DNA of 64,000 nt from Impatiens glandulifera (lineage: Eukaryota; Streptophyta; Magnoliopsida; Ericales; Balsaminaceae): assembly GCF_907164915.1 (NCBI RefSeq), contig NC_061867.1, forward strand, positions 1,956,001 through 2,020,000, given 5' to 3'. Position 1 is the first letter of the stretch; the number at the start of each line of letters is the position of its first letter. The notes beneath the pieces are model-generated. The model ran no database searches and was not told the DNA's origin. It was given only the letters and a program-made list of their open reading frames with translations. Made by a program: the position numbers and the translations under genes. Of the stretch, positions 1 to 11,153 are shown in pieces.

Positions 1-3000
1 CCCCTATAAGAGGGGCATCTAAATTTCCAACTAGATACATAGAATTTCAGACCCATTTGTCAAATTAAATACTGCCAAACAATGCCAAACCATATTAAAA
101 AGCCTCCTAACTTGATTAATTTAAATTCAAAAATTAAGTCACATTGTTGCGTTTGTTTTCAAGACGGAATTGATTAGAGCGGCCATAAATGTATGAAATG
201 TTTAAATTCATATTGATATAGGCGCAATTTAATTTTGAAAGGTTTAGATTGATATTGATAGAAGCACAATTTCATTTAGTAGATACAAAATATTAATCCA
301 AAGTTGAAACTAGTAAAAAACAACTTAGAGGTCGTTTCATTGAGTGTTATTTAGAAAAATCTGATTTGATAAAGGAATGTTATTTGAAATTTGTTTGTTT
401 TGTATTTTAAAGTTCATTTTATTAAAAATAAAACAATATTTTTTTTAAAAAAAGATTCATATATATTAAAAATGAAAAAAATCGTTGAAGTAAAACAACA
501 AAATATGAAATAAAAAGAAAAATAAGAAAAAACGGTACTAATAATTATCGAGCTCGTAAATTCTCAAGAATAACGATTGACTCCCATCGACGGACTCTAC
601 TGACTTTTCTGAACTAATTAAAAAAAACGTCGTAATAATAGTATTATGAATTAGAATCATGGTGTTGTAATATATTGTTTTTTTAAATAATAATAGTTCA
701 AAATAATCCAAGATTAGAAGTTCTCTTAATGTTGCCTAATTTCTAGACTTTTATATATAAAAGGACACAACATGAAATAAGTCTCATCTTGTTAATTTAG
801 GATTTTGAAGAAAAAAATAAATTAACTAATAAATTTATTTATCATGTTCATTATACTTCACGCGACTCTAGTTTTTCAGTCAAACATAACCACAAATATG
901 TAAATTTATTTTTTGTGATTTTCATTTCAATTTATTAAAAGATTAACTAAAAAGGTACAAAACAGAAAGAAAAAATTGGTCATAGTTGAAATATATTTCA
1001 AAATGTAAAACAATCACAACAACTGATTGGTTGTTAAAAAAAGACCAACATTTAATATAATTAATTAAACTAAACAATACCTAATTTAATATAGAAAACA
1101 TTATGTATTAAAAAAAAACTTTAGATACGATGATTCGACTTATACAAGTCAAAGATAAAATCGTTTTTAATCTCTTATATTCTTTATGAACTCTATATTA
1201 TTCTCTTCGCTGGACAAGTGAAAAAACAATTTAAGATTTGAAGAATTCATCTCTTTTATTGTTAAAAAATGAGACAAATAAAAAGTCGAAATAAAATCAT
1301 TGATATTGTAAAAGAATATGAGCAACAAATTACTCACATTAAGTGAAGAATATATTCGAATTAAAAAATCCAATATATATATGATGAAAAGAGAATTTAT
1401 GTACCTCTTTCGCCCTTTCAACGCTAAAAAAGACATCCACGCGACGGTTTACTAAATGAATAGTAGTTACAAAAGTCATGCCAAGAACAAAATTAAAGAA
1501 ATTAAATCTTCTCCATGATGAAATGAAAAGAAAACACTTAATTTTCTATATATCTAAGTTAGTGGGAGTAACTAAGAAGCTCTAAATTTTTTATCCATAA
1601 TTTATTTTTAAAAGATTTATTTTTAATTTTTTTTCAAGTCAAATAATCATCCTATGATAAGTACAAATTTATTAAAAGAATAATTTTATAATTAATTTTC
1701 TAAGTTTGATGTGTTATCAATATACTTTGACCAATATTACTATAGCAAAATTGGCATGACATGCAACTTGTAGTGAAATATGCATGCAAGAGTGAGTTTA
1801 ATTGTGGGCTTAAATGATGCGGGAATATACGACCATTGAATATTTTATTTTTTATTTTTTTTAATATATGTCAATTATGAAATATGACAGAAATTGATAG
1901 ATATAATTAATAATAAATAACGTGGAGAAAAGGGAACTGGCTATTAATAAATTATGAAAAATTAACTTCAAGCTTAATTAAATACAATTATATTATTGTC
2001 CCTTACCTACCTAAGCTAGCTAGTCAAGCATGACTTATTTTATTTTCCCCAATCTAGTTTTGGACCTAACTAAAATACTCTTTATATCTATTATATATAT
2101 GTCAATAATTTTTAAGAATTTTTTATTTCGCTTGCTTAATCTATTCTTCTTATGAGTTGTGACCGATGAAGTTGTGGGCATTTCTCGCTTGCATTTATGG
2201 AATATGTTATGACATTTAAAAACGCGTTACAAGTTATAGCGTGTGTGTGTATAATTAGATTGTAAATAAAAGTCAATAAAGGGATAATAGTGAGTCAATA
2301 TTATTATCATAATTAAGGAGACCATACTTGTAGATATTTTATTCTTTTACAATGATAAATTGTAATGTTAATTAAGAGTTGGAAGTTAAAATTGTGAAAA
2401 GATAAGTAAATTTAATTTGAAGGGAATTGTTTAACATTAAAATATATTTTAATACTCCTTAGTTTATTAATATTGTGCAAGAATAAATTTACTAATAACA
2501 TTCTTCCTTTTTCATTTTATTGATATTTATATGAGAAAATAAGAAGATTGAATCTTTATCCCATAAGAGTTTGTTTGATATTGAGTAATTTTGAATTTCA
2601 TTAATTTTTCTAAAAAAATAATTGTTTATTTGAGCTTTTAATTAGTTGAAGTATAATAATATTTTTTATATTTAAAATTTTATAAAATTAAATTAAAAGT
2701 TTTTTAATATTTTAATTAATAAATTAAGTAATTAAATAATTGAAAGAACAAATATTTTGGGATTGAAATATTTTTGATGAAAATAAAAACAAAAATCCAA
2801 TATCAAACTAGCTCTAAAAGTCGGGATTAATACAATATGAATTATTCAACAAAATAGCTGAAGTGGAATGTTTTTTATCTAAAGTTTGAGATTTGATTTT
2901 CTCTAATGAAAAATAAGTATTTTAATTTAATTGGGTACATAATTGTGAATTATCTTAGTAGTTATTCTTGACAATTGTCATCGAAAAAGATAAATAAAAT

Positions 3001-4795
3001 TCATATTATCTTTTATGGTAAAAGAAATATCAAAATCTAGACAAATGTAATTATCCAATAATAAATCATATGATACATATTTGTTGATATAATAATTTAA
3101 CATAAAATTAAATTCATTTAAGATTGCATGTTTTTGCATAATAATGACTTTAATTTAATCTACAAGTTATAATAATAATAAAAATAAAAATAAATAAAAT
3201 TCTTTTAACTTAATTAGTCATTGAAAGTAAATATTGACTTCCACTAATTAATGTAACATTCTTGACATATAAGTTTATATAAACAATTTAAAACAGAGAT
3301 TTTATATATATATATATATATATATATGAGTTTTAATCTTTCTACAAAAATAAAAATAGAAATTCATGATATCATGAATAGAATATTAGAATAAATAGAC
3401 TTTGACATGATTCCCTAACTTTTGCCCAACTTCAAATATTGTAAATTCTAGAAAACCCAACTCATGGGCAAAATCGAAATATTAGTAACAGAGTTACTAA
3501 GATACATCATACATGGAGAATTGACAAATAAAAATTATAATATTTGAAGATATAAGTTGGAAGAAAAAAAAGCATTTGAAAAGAATAATAATAAATTTCT
3601 CTAGATATTTAAACACTACTTTGGTTTTTAATAGGAAAACAAAAACCTTATTGGTCATCAATTTATAATTGGAATATGAATTTTCAAATAAGAGAATCAA
3701 AGAAACTATAGATGTTAATTCTTCTCTCATCTAGATGGTGGTCATTTTATTATGATATCTATAAATTCTTTTTTTTTTAAATACTACTGGTGCGTTGATT
3801 AAATTTATACTTTCAATTATTGGCACAAAATATTGTCTTGTTTTAATATATTTAGAGAAAAAATCTAAATGTGTTTATTAACATTGGAATTGAAATTTCA
3901 ATTTTTATGTTTGTCAGGTAAGATTAAAAATATTATTTTAATAAAATTTAAATTAATTTTATAATTATAAATTCTACTCTTATTATTTCTTCAAAATTAC
4001 AATTTCAATATTATTTTTTCAAACATAATATTTTATTATTTTCAGCCTTCTAATTTGTTTAAATAACATTTTTTTTTTATTGATTGACAAAATTATTTAT
4101 ACGTGATCTCCAATCAGACATTTCTCCGAAAGTCTATTGTTTAGTCCACAAACAACCATAATTAACCTAATAGATTGTCAACTAATATATATTTATAATA
4201 TTTTGTTTATACATTTTTTTAAATATAATAATATAAATAAATAGAGTTCATTAAACATAAATAATATTAATTAATTAATTATTTTTTATCCTAATTGAAT
4301 AATGATAAGTGGAAATAATATTTGTGTTACTCGTCCCCGATTTCACCTCAGTTTTACACACTTTTTATAAAACTTAATTAAATATATAACATCGCTAATA
4401 TATTGTTTATTTTTTATATTTTATAAGAGTTTTAAATTTATTTTTTTATAATAATATAAATTTTTATATATTATAATATATATAATATTAAAAAATCAAT
4501 TTATATAATTATATAATTTTCTTTTATAATATAACGACGACTCACTCACTTTGAAACCGAATCAAACATTGAGGGTAATAATAATCCCAAGTAGAATGAA
4601 ACATGAATATAAACGTAATCACACCCAATTTATTCACAACATCCATGTATTCTTAGGCTGTAAAAATGATATATAAATAGTCATTTTAAATAATTAAATT
4701 ATATTTTAAGAATAACTTAAAGTCATATAAAAAATACATAAAAATAATATTTAATTTAGAATGTATTTAGATTAGAAATAAAATAAATTAGGTAT
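1..4795. other. AT-rich intergenic region without a supported gene
   Basis: I find no reading frame here with recognisable protein similarity or a credible splice pattern. Open frames are short, low in complexity and rich in F, I, L, N and K, as expected by chance in AT-rich DNA. The region holds a (TA)n tract near 3303-3327 and a possible MITE at 2567-2815. The last 100 bases (4795-4903) resemble the sequence upstream of the second DDA1 copy and are the likely promoter and 5' UTR of the first DDA1 gene. Confidence 0.6.
2567..2815. mobile_element. Possible MITE (hAT-like ends)
   Basis: The left end reads GAGTTTGTTTGATATTGAG. The reverse complement of the right end reads AGAGCTAGTTTGATATTGG, so the termini form a roughly 15-19 bp imperfect inverted repeat. 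The interior (about 250 bp) is AT-rich and non-coding. I see no clear target-site duplication, so the family assignment is only a resemblance to small hAT-type elements. Confidence 0.35.
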
Positions 4796-4903
4796 ATGCG
4801 AATTATGCCATTTGCCCCTCTCTATACACTGGCTCAGCCACCACTACCGATTACAATCTCTAAATTCTTCTGCAGTTTGTCATAATCAGCTTTCTTCCCG
4901 TTG

Positions 4904-5949
4904 ATGGGATCCATGCTCGGCGACTTGCCGTCTTATGACCCTCACAATTTCAGCCTGCTTCGCCCGTCCGATCCTTCAAATCCTTCTGTAATCTTCTCAC
5001 CCAAAACCAATCTTTTCTTTTGTTTCATTGATGTTTTCTGCTGCTAATCATCCTATATCCATCGAGATTTGATCATTATTGATAATAACAAAAACAAATT
5101 TATGCAGGGTATGGTTTCATGTGTCTGATCCCCTTTAAGCTAGTGGTTTTTGTGCATTCCTTTTGTTTGTGAATTAGTGTGAAATTATCCTCTCTTTTGA
5201 GTATGGTTTTGGTTTTCTGAACTATTGTTCTGAATCAAGTTCTTATATGACTGATAATGTGGGGAAGAAGGTATAAACCATTCATTTGCTACTACAAATT
5301 GTGGGTTCTAATCTAAACTACAATATGCTTGATGCAACTACAAATTTTGGGTTCTAATCTAAACTACAATATGCTTGATGCAACTACAAATTGTGGGTTC
5401 TAATCTAAACTGTGGATGTGAAACTAAAACTGTAATCTTTCCTATATCTGATCATGTTGGATAATTCAGTTGCTTCTTTATTGATGGATTGTTCATTGTT
5501 TTTGTTCTGTTTTGTTAGAAAATGACACCCATCACCTATCATCCTACTCATGATCGAACCATTCCACCTCCTAATCAAGGTAATCGAGACATATATAGAA
5601 TGACAATGCTTGACATATGATTAACTTCCATTTATGTCTCTATTCATTAAACAAACAATCATGGTAGTAGTTACTTAGTCCTTGAATGTTGTTGTTTCCT
5701 GATTTTGTGGGCAGTCATAACTTCGGAAGCGAGGAACATACTGTTGAGGCACTTTTATCCACGTGCTGAAGATAAGGTTAGAACCCTTTTTTATATCTAT
5801 TCTTTGGGGATAATTGGAAAAAAGAATGATGAATTGTCTTGTCTGATATGCAGTTGAGGCCGAAGAGAGCTGCATCGCAGAATTTGATACCAGAGCATGG
5901 ATCCAAGCATCCAAAAGCTATGGGTAATTCAGATGTCCCGCAATTCTGA
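4904..5949 (+). CDS. DDA1: DDA1 copy 1 (DET1- and DDB1-associated protein 1)
   Basis: Four coding exons (4904-4987, 5519-5579, 5715-5776, 5854-5949) with GT-AG introns give a 100-residue protein that starts [17 protein letters not shown]. The conserved core [19 protein letters not shown] and the basic stretch LRPKRAAS are typical of DDA1, and the length matches the family. DDA1 is a small subunit of the plant CDD complex (COP10, DET1, DDB1). It works with CUL4-DDB1 ubiquitin ligases and helps select nuclear substrates, including ABA receptors in Arabidopsis. The start is the first ATG of the conserved N-terminus, and a second Met lies three codons on. A close paralogue lies at 42397-43509. 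This copy differs from it at conserved positions: HFYPRAEDK against HIYQRAEDK, and [10 protein letters not shown] against [10 protein letters not shown]. No stop or frameshift is present, so it is probably functional. Confidence 0.9.
5284..5412 (+). repeat. 54-bp tandem repeat in DDA1 copy 1 intron 1
   Basis: Two full units and one partial unit of about 54 bp, each containing ACTACAAATTGTGGGTTCTA followed by AATCTAAACTACAATATGC. The paralogous intron at 42397-43509 has a different, longer duplication of the same starting sequence, so the two arrays arose independently. Confidence 0.8.
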
Positions 5950-7763
5950 TTTCTGAGCATCTATCTTATAGGATTTTCGTGTAAATAGTGAATATATGTG
6001 CATTGTATTTGGTTTACCATTTGTTTGTGTCAATTTGCAGTTGTTGTTATGTGTACTTTACACTCAAATGTAATGCTTCTCATAAATTTCAAGACTTTGA
6101 TTTAAGGATTCTACATGTTTTTGTTTATGTTTATGATGTGATTTTGACTATCTTTTTTTTAACTTAAATTGGCCATTAAGTATGCATAATGGGTCATTTG
6201 AAATATAGTAAACTCTCTATAAATAATAACGTTAGGTCAGTTAAAAAATATTATATTATCAAAATATTATTTAATCGACAAAGTAATAATTTATTATTTT
6301 ACATTTATAATAATAAAATGTAATTTTATTGAATGTTGTTGAATTTTAAAATTTAAATTATATATAGTGGGTTCATTTATTGTATAAATTGTTAAAGTAT
6401 GGTAAATGTTGTAATATCTTATGTTATAAGATGATTTTCATATCAAAATATTCATCCTTAAGTACATATAATTGAATTGTCCTTCATATGCCAAAATGAA
6501 ATCAATATTTTTTAAAATAAAAAGACATTGGTCCACCCAAAGGAGATTATGTCTTGTGTGATAATTAATTATTTAATAATATTTATGTTTGGGTAAATTT
6601 AAAATTATTTTAATTGACGGATGTTGTTGGTGAAAATTACCAAAATACTATTTCAGACAAATAATAAAAATAGACCAACTATTGTTTAGACCCTTAGGGT
6701 TTGTAAGTTTTATAAACATGTTATTCTATTTTTAAATTTTAAAACTCACCGGATCGGCTTTGAGTATCTGAAATTTTTTTTTGCTTGATTCGTATCTGAT
6801 CTAGAAATTCGGTAAAAATATCGGATTTAGATTTTTTCAGGTCGACTCGATTATGACCTGTTTATTAATCTAGTTAAATGGGTCGATCATATTTCGACTT
6901 AAACCAAAAAATACATGATCATAACCTGATTTTTTCGTGTACAGGTTGGATCGTGTTTTCGTGTTGGGGTTAGGAATTGACCGTCTTAATATTTGTTTTA
7001 ATTGAACAAATTGTTTATATTTTTGAATTTTAATATTTTAAACATTTTTTTATAAACTCTAAACTTATATTAATGTTCTGAATTTTGTATAAATAATATA
7101 TGAGGAGTGATAAGGGAGAAAAATTAGAAAAGAAGTGAAAAAAATTATTTTATTTTTTCAGTTAATCAGATTGTACACATATTTCGCTTTTCCATTTACT
7201 CTTTCAAATTCCATGTTCCTATCATTTCTCATAATATGAAAAAATTGTCCATTAAAGAAGCTTAGTGACATGTAGTCTCAACTTTCTAACAAAAAAAATA
7301 TCATAATTTAAATATAAATTTTATTGGGTTTCACAAAAATAATATGCTCTAATCCACTAGAGTAAAAAAAATCTATTTATTAAGGTTTTGAAAACTGTTT
7401 TTGATCGTTAAGTCAATTTTTTTTTTCGAATTCTGGTTAGTCCAATTGAACCACTTGTTGGACTAAATTTTAAAATCTTGATATTATACAGACAAGTAAA
7501 TTAAAATGGTATGAAATAAGTGTCTTAACTGTAAACGAATGTGAAATGGATTCAAAATCAATGATTTATTAAATTCTTTAAATATAAAAAACTTCGAAGG
7601 GTTGCTTCGAAAATAACCCTAAATTATGAAGGTTGTTATCACTTTTATTTTCTGACTCTAAATATCTTATTAACATGTTTATTATGTCCACAATCTTGTG
7701 TCATCTTCAGTAAGGAATAACTATAAAGTATAGTGAGAAAGGGAAAAATGTCAACAAAAACAA
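5950..7763. other. Intergenic, no gene seen
   Basis: AT-rich DNA with no supported coding sequence. A stretch near 6208-6235 (ACTCTCTATAAATAATAAC) resembles the ends of plant mariner-like elements, but I could not find a convincing partner end. The first roughly 200 bases are the 3' flank of DDA1. Confidence 0.5.
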
Positions 7764-7768
7764 CAATG

Positions 7769-8156
7769 TGATAGGACTTGTACGGTTTTAGAAATAGATG
7801 AAAAGAGAATATTACCTCTTTGGGATGGACGAGAGATGCCGATAGGATATTCAAAGATTAGATGAGAGAAGAAAAACGAGTTATGCTCTTTGTCATTTCA
7901 TAATCCCAATAGTGATGGATCCAAATGAGGATATATAGAGCTCAATGTAATTTTTCTGTTACAACTAGTCGGGTGAGGTGCTCAAAACCACAAGGGCCTA
8001 AATGCATATAAAAAAAAGTTCAGGAACTGACAGAAAGAAAAGTCTAACAGAAAGGAAAATACAACGATAAACCTAAAAATATATTAGTTTTAGATCAGAC
8101 GGTCTTAACGCCTCCACATCACGCCCTCCTCCATTCGATCAAGTACATTTGTAACA
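7769..8156 (-). repeat. 3' LTR of the RRP6-carrying element
   Basis: 388 bp, preceded on the minus strand by the polypurine tract at 8157-8170. It contains about 60-90 bp (around 7921-7975) absent from the partner LTR, and a short insertion just inside its minus-strand 3' end. The flanking target-site copy CAATG is at 7764-7768. Confidence 0.82.
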
Positions 8157-8170
8157 TTACTCTCTTCTTC
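8157..8170 (-). other. Polypurine tract
   Basis: Read on the minus strand as GAAGAAGAGAGTAA. It directly abuts the first TG of the 3' LTR, which is where plus-strand DNA synthesis is primed in LTR elements. Confidence 0.7.
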
Positions 8171-8185
8171 AACAAATCGACATCC

Positions 8186-9424
8186 TCACTGATTAGAATC
8201 TGATCTCTTTCCTAACAACTTCACTTTAGCTTCCTTTTCGAGAATCAAGTTTCTTTTTTTGTTGAAAATTCTCAACATTGCTCCAAAACTACATTTAAGC
8301 TTCTTCTGCACTTGGACAATTTCTCTGTTTGCAGTCAACACATTCAACATGAGGATTTTGAGAATCATCCATTAACTTTATATTATGTATAACTTGCATT
8401 GCAAGAGGTTTTTCCTTCATATACTCCACAATAGCTTTGAATGCAGAAGCATTTTTAACACAACACTTTATAATGTTAATCAGTGTACTAAGATTTGTTT
8501 CAACGTACTTAACTTGCATTGTATGGTGTAAGGTTTTTGTCATGACAAACATCTCTTTTGCGATATCAATAAGAGATTTATTTGACAGTATGTAACTAAG
8601 ACTCATTTTCTGCCCAGGCAATTAAATCTCTAAACTAATATAGTCCACTTTTAACACCTTTAAAGCTTGTCCAGTCTCTAACATGTTGCAGATAAATATA
8701 TCAAACCTCTGAAGCCATGAAATGTCATTGTCTAAGCTATGAGTAGTTTTTTTCTTTGTGAAATCTTTAAGAACTTTCATGAGATAAGGATCAATATGAA
8801 TAAGACGCTTCATTGTCTCCACAACAAAATCTTCGGCTTCGGTTGAAATTTGCATCACACAAGTCAAGCTTTGAAATGATCGATAATGATTATGCTCCGC
8901 ATCAACCGCAAATTCATTAACACTTCTTAGCTCTGCAGGCAACAACTTTAAATTATTGACATTATCCATCAACTTGAAAGGAGTATCCTTCAATAAAAAT
9001 ACCTTTAGAGGGTGCTTGCAGATGAAACAATCATCACTACTCTGCGGCCCAACATGCTCCAATAGCTGATTTGAGTTGTTAATAACCATCTTATATGCAA
9101 CCTGGGGTGAGGTACAAAGGGGGTGTACCATGAAACTTTAGCTTTTATTTTTATGACCTTTATATCTCTTGTAACTACTCTCGCGTGATCACTAGAATCC
9201 TCTTCCTTAACTGTTCCCATTACCAGATTCAAGTTGTATTCTGGAACTGACTTGCTTAATTTTAGGTTCATCAGTTGGCTGATAGGTGTATCGCAAATCG
9301 AAAGACCAAAATATTGCAGTAAATCCTTCCTGAAGCCTGCCATGTAAGCTGTTGAGATCCTCTGTTCCCAATATTTGTCTGCTCTCATGTTCCCTCTCCG
9401 TTCCCTCTCACGGGAGAGGGGCAA
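8186..9424 (-). pseudogene. RRP6-like exosome 3'-5' exonuclease fragment captured by the LTR element
   Basis: Three frames together read as parts of plant RRP6-like (EXOSC10) proteins. The 9131-8622 part holds VINNSNQLLEHV and then the DEDD exonuclease start, including FAVDAEHNHYRSFQSL (Exo I, D-x-E kept) and HSLDNDISWLQR (Exo II region), ending TGQALKVLKVDYISLE. The frame then meets a stop and jumps straight to SLSYILSNKSLIDIAKEM with NASAFKAIVEYMKEK, which match the HRDC domain (8600-8370). The rest of the exonuclease domain, with Exo III, is missing. Below 8368 another frame reads CSFGAMLRIFNKKRN, like the RRP6L C-terminal linker. A frameshift near 9110 joins the upstream frame (WYTPFVPHP). 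No intron is evident over 1.2 kb, which fits RNA-mediated capture if the parent gene is split here. The 9424-9180 part is open but I do not recognise it. It cannot make a working nuclease. Confidence 0.8.
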
Positions 9425-10209
9425 AATAGTAAAATTAATAATAATTTAATAATGGACAGTTTTGTCAAATATTTCAATTTTTCTCGTTCTCTAAACTAAT
9501 ATCCTTCTTAATTGATGTATTAATTAATGTAGATTATGTTTATAACTTATTTGATTTTATTATGTTTGATTAAATATAAAAATTTTAAGAATTTATCAGG
9601 TTGGCATATCTATTTTTTCTATTTTTAATTTCATTTTAACTAATTAATCAAATATTTACTTAATTTTAAAATTATATTTTTTTATTAATAAGTAACAAAT
9701 ATTTTCAGCATTTAAGATTATTTTTTATCAAATTTTGACACTTATATATGAATGAGATTTATCTAAGAATGTAAATGTATATTTTATTATATATGAATTT
9801 CATTATATATGAATTTCAACTTATTTAAATATGATAATATAATGTCTTCTTTTGATATATAAATTATTACACCAAATTTAAGCCTATCCCAAAGAAAAAT
9901 TATGGGTCCGTACCTGCACCCTTCTACGTCAAACTTTGTGGAGTCTAGCTTTGTCAACCGCATTGGTGGTACACATGAAATTTCTGGTTGCGGTCAAGTT
10001 CGGTCAAGTTCGGGAGGAGTCTGCTTCATCTGAATGTTTCGCGTCTTCTTTACTAGAGAAACCATGAAGTTACTCTTCAATGTAATATACTTTGATTTCC
10101 ATCCATTTTCGCCTTTCATCCAATGTTTGAGAAATCGAAGCTATCGATGTACGTAGGAAGTCGGTCGGATAACCGATGTCTGATTTCGACCATAGTGAGA
10201 AATCGTCAA

Positions 10210-10220
10210 CTCTATACCAA
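10210..10220 (-). other. Primer-binding site, degenerate initiator-Met type
   Basis: Minus strand TTGGTATAGAG lies seven or fewer bases inside the 5' LTR. It matches the common plant Copia site TGGTATCAGAG apart from one missing C. Confidence 0.65.
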
Positions 10221-10226
10221 TTAATA

Positions 10227-10520
10227 TGATTTTAAAAGTAAATGAGAAAAGAATATCACCTCGCCGGGATGAACGAGAGATGTCGATAGGATATTCAAGG
10301 ATTAAATGAGAGAAGAAAAACGAAATATACTCTTTGTCATTTCATAATCCCAATAGTGATTCAGGTAGCTAAAACGTCAAGGTTCTAAATGTGTATAAAA
10401 GAAAAGTTCAGGGATTGACAAAAAGAATATACAACGGTAAACCTAAAAAGATATTAGTTTTAGATCAAACGGTCTTAATGCCTCCACATGTCACGCCTTC
10501 CTCAGGTACATTTTGTAACA
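10227..10520 (-). repeat. 5' LTR of the RRP6-carrying element
   Basis: 294 bp. On the minus strand it starts TGTTACAAAATGTACCTGAG and ends ATCA just before the primer-binding site. The target-site copy CAATG follows at 10521-10525 on the plus strand. Confidence 0.82.
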
Positions 10521-10525
10521 CAATG

Positions 10526-11153
10526 ATAACCAAACTTCTAACGAATTTTGCAATTGTATGATCTATTCTTATCCGGTATCCTTGAAATTACTTTACAAGT
10601 TAATCAGAAGATCGTTAGGTGGATTATGGCGACGAACTTGTATTAGATCACTTGTATCAGATCAATTGAAGAATGCGTGAAAGAGGTAGAAACTAAGTAA
10701 CAAATGGAATAGGGCATTTTGTTGGCGAGAAATTACATCAGTTATGGGGCGCTAAAAAGGAATGTCGCCTAGGTTAGAAATAACTTCTCGAACCACAAAT
10801 TTTCGGTTCAGATTTCAGGGGAACCATCCGGCCGCACTCACCGAATTTTAGCCGGTTCGAAAGGTAACCTTAATAAAATCAGAATTCTAAACCGCCATTC
10901 ACCCGTTTTTCGGTCAAACCGGTTAAACCGCGTATTTTAAAACTTTTGAATATGGGCTTAGTACCAATCCAAAGATTTCAGCCCATAGAAATGGGACCCC
11001 ATAGAAATGCCCAAGACTAGTCTATTCAAAGATTCAGACCATAGAAATGCCCAAGACCAGTATATTCAAATAAGCTTTACAGCAAAAGGGAACCAAAAGA
11101 CTGCAAGAGATTGCAGAGTCTGAACAGCGGTTACACGGCCGCCATCTTCTCTA
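10526..11153. other. Upstream region of PIAL copy A
   Basis: No gene is seen. A roughly 43-bp unit containing CCATAGAAATGCCCAAGAC is present twice in tandem (about 10995-11073), immediately before the likely 5' UTR (11075-11153). Confidence 0.6.

Larger units (their letters stand above)
7764..10525 (-). mobile_element. Non-autonomous Copia-like LTR retrotransposon carrying an RRP6-like fragment
   Basis: Two direct repeats (7769-8156 and 10227-10520) share sequence including CATTTCATAATCCCAATAGT and GGTCTTAA(C/T)GCCTCCACAT. Read on the minus strand each LTR starts TGTTACAAA, and on the plus strand each begins TGAT, so the ends are TG...CA. Both sides are flanked by the 5-bp duplication CAATG (7764-7768 and 10521-10525). 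Inside the right LTR lies a primer-binding-like site (minus strand TGGTATAGAG, one base short of the initiator-Met TGGTATCAGAG). Inside the left LTR lies a purine tract (minus strand GAAGAAGAGAGTAA). These fix the transcript direction as minus. No gag, integrase, reverse transcriptase or RNase H is present. The 2-kb interior has a non-coding leader (9425-10209) followed by an RRP6-like gene fragment in sense orientation. The LTRs differ by indels and substitutions, so the insertion is not recent. Confidence 0.87.

Noticed and set aside
1167..3730. Short minus-strand frames rich in F, I, L and N
   Set aside because: Composition and length are as expected by chance in AT-rich DNA.
9395..9424. 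Small palindrome CCCTCTC...GAGAGGG near the upstream end of the RRP6-like frame
   Set aside because: Short stem and simple composition, with no link to a terminator or element end.
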